A stretch of DNA of 7,458 bases from Campylobacteraceae bacterium (GTDB taxonomy: Bacteria > Campylobacterota > Campylobacteria > Campylobacterales > Sulfurovaceae), in the NCBI GenBank assembly GCA_027031505.1, contig JALVQH010000022.1, positions 1 to 7,458 on the forward strand, read 5' to 3'. Below the pieces are notes generated by a model. That model saw only the letters and a list, made by a program, of their open reading frames with translations, did not search any database and had not been told where the DNA came from. This document shows, piece after piece, positions 5,040 through 7,458 of the stretch. The position numbers and the translations under genes were made by a program. Each line of letters starts with the position of its first letter. Within the stretch, counting starts at the first letter, position 1.

Positions 5040-6149
5040 TTACCTCACTATCTGTATCTCAATCTCCAGATCCGGGAACCACCTCCGCATCACCTCGGCA
5101 GCCCGCCTCTCGACCCATTGGTGGAACACCTCACGGTATTCGCCCAGCTCGGTGAGGAGCCCTTTGACGGTGCGAAACCTCTTCTCTTCCACCACAGTTG
5201 CAACTCTCGAACGGCTATGAGACTCGGGCGGACTCGATGGCGACAAAGGAGCGCCCAACCCCTGAAAGGGGCGCTTGCGTTCGCGACTGCCAGAGCTATC
5301 GAGTCCGCCCGAAGGTTCCTCGGAAATCCTTATTCCCCACTCCGCTTCAATCTCTTTGCACAGTACTCCAAAATCGATCGAACCGAAACGGTTGTGGGTG
5401 TTGCGAAACCCCTGCATCACTTTGACCCCCTTGCCGATCCCACAGACGAACACCGCCCGCTTCAGACCACTCTGCGCCACGATAAAGAGCGCATCGTAGA
5501 CGTAGTTGCCCACCTCCACGATCTGCACCGCCTCGAAACGCTCTTTGGCATACGCCAGCGAAGCATTGCCCAGCGTCAAAACCGCTGTATCAATCCCATC
5601 TGCAGCAATGACGGCTACTTCTGCACGGATCGAGTCGAGATACGCTTCATGTGAGATGGGCTTGACCCATCCGGTCGTTCCCAGGATCGAGAGCCCTCCC
5701 AGCACGCCGACCTTGGCATTGGCCGTATACCGGGCGATCGTTTCACCGTCTTCAATGCCAATCGTCGCATAGAGCTCACGATCGATCCGATCGGCAAACC
5801 GCGCATACTGTGCCTCGATCGCCTCCAGCGGACGAGGATTGATCGCCGGATATCCCACCGGCGGCTTGAGCCCCGCGCGGGTGACGACCCCGACACCCTC
5901 CCCGGCATAGAGCCGAAGCTTGCCGATCACATAGGGGGAGTGCTCTCGCGGATTGCGCATCAAATCCTCCAGCCGATCGCTCACGGCAGCCACGATCAGA
6001 CACCCTTTTGTGACATCGAGATCGTCATTGTCCATCTTTTCCGTAACAGTCTGCGCACGCTCCCCCGAAACACACCACGCCTCCAGCGCCCGCCCAAACG
6101 CCAGCGCGGCACTTACCCCGGTGGTGTAGCCGCGGCGGAGGGTGCTCAT
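5040..6149 (-). CDS. cbiD: CbiD: cobalt-precorrin-5B (C1)-methyltransferase, with a repeat-derived insert
   Basis: The 369-residue product carries LRRGYTTGVSAALAFGRALE (4-23), the acidic DNDDLDVTKG (40-49) and VGVLGGLSILGTTGWVKPIS (147-166). These are the hallmark segments of CbiD, which methylates C1 using SAM in the early-cobalt-insertion route. The start is supported by AAGAAGG 8 bases before the ATG. Residues about 278-312 are not typical of CbiD: they are encoded by a hairpin repeat (5224-5312) that reads through in frame as SGSRERKRPFQGLGAPLS. The insert lies after all recognisable catalytic motifs and before a conserved-looking helical tail (RFRTVKGLLTELGEYREVF), so the enzyme may still work with a surface loop. 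The neighbours cbiET and cbiC confirm the pathway. Confidence 0.93.
   Translation of the reverse strand: MSTLRRGYTTGVSAALAFGRALEAWCVSGERAQTVTEKMDNDDLDVTKGCLIVAAVSDRLEDLMRNPREHSPYVIGKLRLYAGEGVGVVTRAGLKPPVGYPAINPRPLEAIEAQYARFADRIDRELYATIGIEDGETIARYTANAKVGVLGGLSILGTTGWVKPISHEAYLDSIRAEVAVIAADGIDTAVLTLGNASLAYAKERFEAVQIVEVGNYVYDALFIVAQSGLKRAVFVCGIGKGVKVMQGFRNTHNRFGSIDFGVLCKEIEAEWGIRISEEPSGGLDSSGSRERKRPFQGLGAPLSPSSPPESHSRSRVATVVEEKRFRTVKGLLTELGEYREVFHQWVERRAAEVMRRWFPDLEIEIQIVR
5224..5312. repeat. Hairpin repeat, copy 1, inside cbiD
   Basis: The core 5240-5295 matches 6874-6929 at 54 of 56 positions. It is enclosed by a perfect 15-bp inverted repeat (5224-5238 TCGGGCGGACTCGAT and 5298-5312). The core itself can fold (minus strand AGCGCCC ... 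GGGCGCT around CTTTCAGGGGTT). Apart from the innermost CGAT/ATCG, the arms have no relation to those of copy 2. The element keeps the cbiD frame open. Confidence 0.9.
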
Positions 6150-6170
6150 GGGACGTGCCTTCTTGCAGCT

Positions 6171-6275
6171 TCAGGAGCAGGGACTTCAGTCCCGTCCCTC
6201 ATTATTCTATCGAATCTCACCATATCAGGAGGCGGGACTTCAGTCCCGCAGCGCAGGGTTGAAACCCTGCCTCCA
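6171..6275. repeat. REPIN-like palindrome cluster A
   Basis: It contains GGGACTTCAGTCCC (6180-6193), GCGGGACTTCAGTCCCGC (6232-6249) and GCAGGGTTGAAACCCTGC (6253-6270), all perfect stems with 2-base loops. Flanking AGGAG...CTCC pairs set the halves in inverted order. It lies 22 bp before the cbiD start (minus-strand direction) and would form strong RNA hairpins between the ferredoxin and cbiD messages. Confidence 0.8.
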
Positions 6276-6338
6276 GGATAACCAATTGTTCTCAGACACG
6301 ATGTTGCATCTTCTGAAAAAGATCGATAGACCTCCTTC

Positions 6339-6420
6339 TCAGGAGCAGGGACTTCAGTCCCATTCTCTACTGTTCCATACAATCTCACCATCTTGACGGG
6401 GCTAAAGCCCCTGCTCCTTG
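6339..6420. repeat. REPIN-like palindrome pair B, overlapping the ferredoxin stop codon
   Basis: Its two palindromes are GGGACTTCAGTCCC (6348-6361) and GGGGCTAAAGCCCC (6398-6411), framed by AGGAGCAGGG (6341-6350) and its reverse complement near 6409-6418. Its first 53 bp are homologous to cluster A: 23 identical bases at the start and AATCTCACCAT at the same distance. The second palindrome contains the TAG that ends the ferredoxin gene. Confidence 0.8.
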
Positions 6421-6842
6421 TATACGCGCATCTCGATCCGATTTTCAGTGATCGCCTTGTTGTCCCGGATAGCACGCAGGATCTCTACCCACTTCTCCCG
6501 GTCAAAGGTGTGGGTCTGCTTGAGCCAAAGTTTGTCGTTAGGAGCCGGAGCATTGATCTGTGCTACCTGACGGAAGCGGCACGCCCCCTGACAGAGACTC
6601 CGACTGATTTTGATCCGCTGCGCACCGGTATGAAACCCCATCTCCCTGGCCACCCCCCGCAGCCATGCCGCCTTCTCCTCTCCGCCTGCCTTGGCGCACC
6701 GCTCATCGGAGCAGATGTAGACGATGGCGTGGTAGTACATGATGGGCTTGTCGGGATCGAGCTTTTTGGGCTTGCAGGCGTACCCTTCGGCTACTTCGCT
6801 TCCCATAAGGTTACGTATCGGGGTACTTTCATTCGTATCCAC
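6402..6842 (-). CDS. [2Fe-2S] thioredoxin-like ferredoxin domain protein in the cob operon
   Basis: The 146-residue protein has four cysteines placed as in thioredoxin-fold [2Fe-2S] ferredoxins: YICSDERC (C44, C49) and LCQGAC (C84, C88). A GTG start at 6842 is preceded by GAGGTG with 7-base spacing; an internal ATG at codon 13 lacks such a site. Its position between cbiC and cbiD suggests electron transfer in corrin-ring synthesis, for example cobalt reduction or ring contraction. That is an inference from the context, and no reaction is shown by the sequence. The last residues, EQGL-stop, come from a REP palindrome, so the natural C-terminus may have been altered. A 56-bp-core hairpin repeat separates the gene from cbiC. 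Confidence 0.8.
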   Translation of the reverse strand: MDTNESTPIRNLMGSEVAEGYACKPKKLDPDKPIMYYHAIVYICSDERCAKAGGEEKAAWLRGVAREMGFHTGAQRIKISRSLCQGACRFRQVAQINAPAPNDKLWLKQTHTFDREKWVEILRAIRDNKAITENRIEMRVYKEQGL

Positions 6843-6855
6843 AGATCACCTCGAT

Positions 6856-6948
6856 GAGTGGTTTTTTGGCGATGCGACAAAGGAGCACCCAACCCCTGAA
6901 AGGGGCGCTTGCGTTTGCGACTGCCAGAGTATCGCCCAAAAACCACTC
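6856..6948. repeat. Hairpin repeat, copy 2, between cbiC and the ferredoxin gene
   Basis: The core 6874-6929 is 54/56 identical to copy 1 and in the same orientation. The arms are 6856-6873 (GAGTGGTTTTTTGGCGAT) and 6931-6948, complementary at 17 of 18 positions, and they differ from the arms of copy 1. In minus-strand RNA one of the two core changes turns a G-C pair of the inner stem into G-U, so folding is kept. It ends about 8 bp before the ferredoxin ribosome binding site. Confidence 0.9.
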
Positions 6949-6981
6949 CTTTTTCTGCATACAACGTTTGAAAGCAGGAAC

Positions 6982-7458
6982 TCATTTCCCATTATATCGC
7001 GTCCCCCCGTCATAATCCTGGATCGTTTTGTAGATCGCATGGAGGGTGGCGACCACCTGGGGTGACCCGCCGAAACGCCCCTCCATGATGATCGCCGGCA
7101 CATCAAACGCCTCGGCAAATTTCCGGCCATACGCTTTGGACTCAACGACATTGACAAAGCCTACCGGAAACAGCAGCAGCGCCACTTGGCTAAGATCCAC
7201 CCCTTCGGACAACAACGTATTGATCGCCGCATAGATAAACGTCGGGGCATTGCCGCACGCGAGGATCATCGGCCCGTCCCGGTGACGTCGGATCGCCTCA
7301 ACTGCTGCTGCGTAGCTGCGTGTCGTCCCGTTGGCTTTGGCCGATTCGAACGCGAACGGCTCGTTGACATAGCAGACCGCTTCGTTGCCATACGTCTCCA
7401 GATAGAAGCTGCTCAGCCCCACCCGGATCATATTGACATCCAGCACGATCCGCGCCCC
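6982..7458 (-). CDS. cbiC: CbiC: precorrin-8X methylmutase, 5' end outside the window
   Basis: The frame is open to the window edge and codes for the last 158 residues of a protein that is usually about 210 long. Recognisable segments are IVLDVNMIRVGLSSF, then GTTRSYAAAVEAI, ILACGNAPTFIYAAI, FPVGFVNVVESKAYG and MEGRFGGSPQVVA, which are the conserved blocks of CbiC/CobH. The enzyme moves the methyl group from C11 to C12 to make (cobalt-)hydrogenobyrinate, without a cofactor. The N-terminal part is missing only because the window ends. The stop lies 139 bp upstream of the ferredoxin start, and most of that gap is the hairpin repeat. Without it the genes would be closely spaced, as in one operon. 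Confidence 0.92.
   Translation of the reverse strand, partial: GARIVLDVNMIRVGLSSFYLETYGNEAVCYVNEPFAFESAKANGTTRSYAAAVEAIRRHRDGPMILACGNAPTFIYAAINTLLSEGVDLSQVALLLFPVGFVNVVESKAYGRKFAEAFDVPAIIMEGRFGGSPQVVATLHAIYKTIQDYDGGTRYNGK

Noticed and set aside
3855..5654. Long plus-strand frames (243 and 264 codons)
   Set aside because: They are shadows of the cbiET and cbiD genes, whose motifs are unmistakable on the minus strand.
6169..6420. Possible CRISPR array
   Set aside because: The repeats are palindromes of differing sequence and irregular spacing, with homologous spacers. REP/REPIN elements explain them.
6949..6981. Cobalamin riboswitch or promoter in the cob operon
   Set aside because: No B12-box-like sequence or convincing promoter is visible between the genes; the operon start is outside the window.

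Overview
The window comes from a bacterial chromosome and holds the 3' part of a cobalamin (vitamin B12) corrin-ring operon next to a region of broken genes, small repeats and a toxin-antitoxin-like pair. The cobalamin genes, their order, and the [2Fe-2S] ferredoxin-like gene among them fit a Campylobacterota (Epsilonproteobacteria) member of moderate GC content. That placement is an inference. The cob genes look GC-rich, whereas about 2000-3870 is visibly AT-richer and probably acquired.

Layout. (i) 1-730: a fragment of a capsule/exopolysaccharide export gene lies between two internally deleted mobile elements. These elements carry terminal repeats containing CACCTGACCCCT and scraps of a REP-associated tyrosine transposase. 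(ii) 738-1994 (-): an intact AAA_14/DUF4143 ATPase, with three tandem 22-bp repeats upstream that run into a VapC N-terminal scrap. (iii) 2186-2493 (+): two tiny overlapping membrane-protein genes. (iv) 2494-2580: nothing recognised; 2581-2992 (-): a gene graveyard made of an unidentified ORF, a middle piece of a second ATPase copy, and the first ~20 codons of cobM/cbiF. (v) 3065-3630 (+): a DUF4258 / YgiT-type zinc-finger pair. (vi) 3673-3870: another ATPase copy that keeps its two ends but has lost its middle. (vii) 3873-7458 (-): the cob operon, transcribed right to left: cbiC (cut by the window edge), a [2Fe-2S] protein, cbiD, and a cbiE-cbiT fusion.

The cob genes act in one pathway. CbiD methylates C1, the CbiE/CbiT fusion methylates C5 and C15 and decarboxylates, and CbiC moves the C11 methyl group to C12. 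The operon apparently once continued into cobM: a good ribosome binding site remains at the end of cbiET with no start codon behind it, and a cobM 5' fragment lies about 880 bp further on, past the ATPase remnant and the TA pair.

The most unusual structure is a 56-bp repeat core present twice, once in frame inside cbiD and once between cbiC and the ferredoxin gene. Each copy is closed by a long inverted repeat whose sequence is different at each site but still self-complementary. Two REPIN-like double palindromes fill the gap between the ferredoxin gene and cbiD, and one of them supplies the ferredoxin stop codon.
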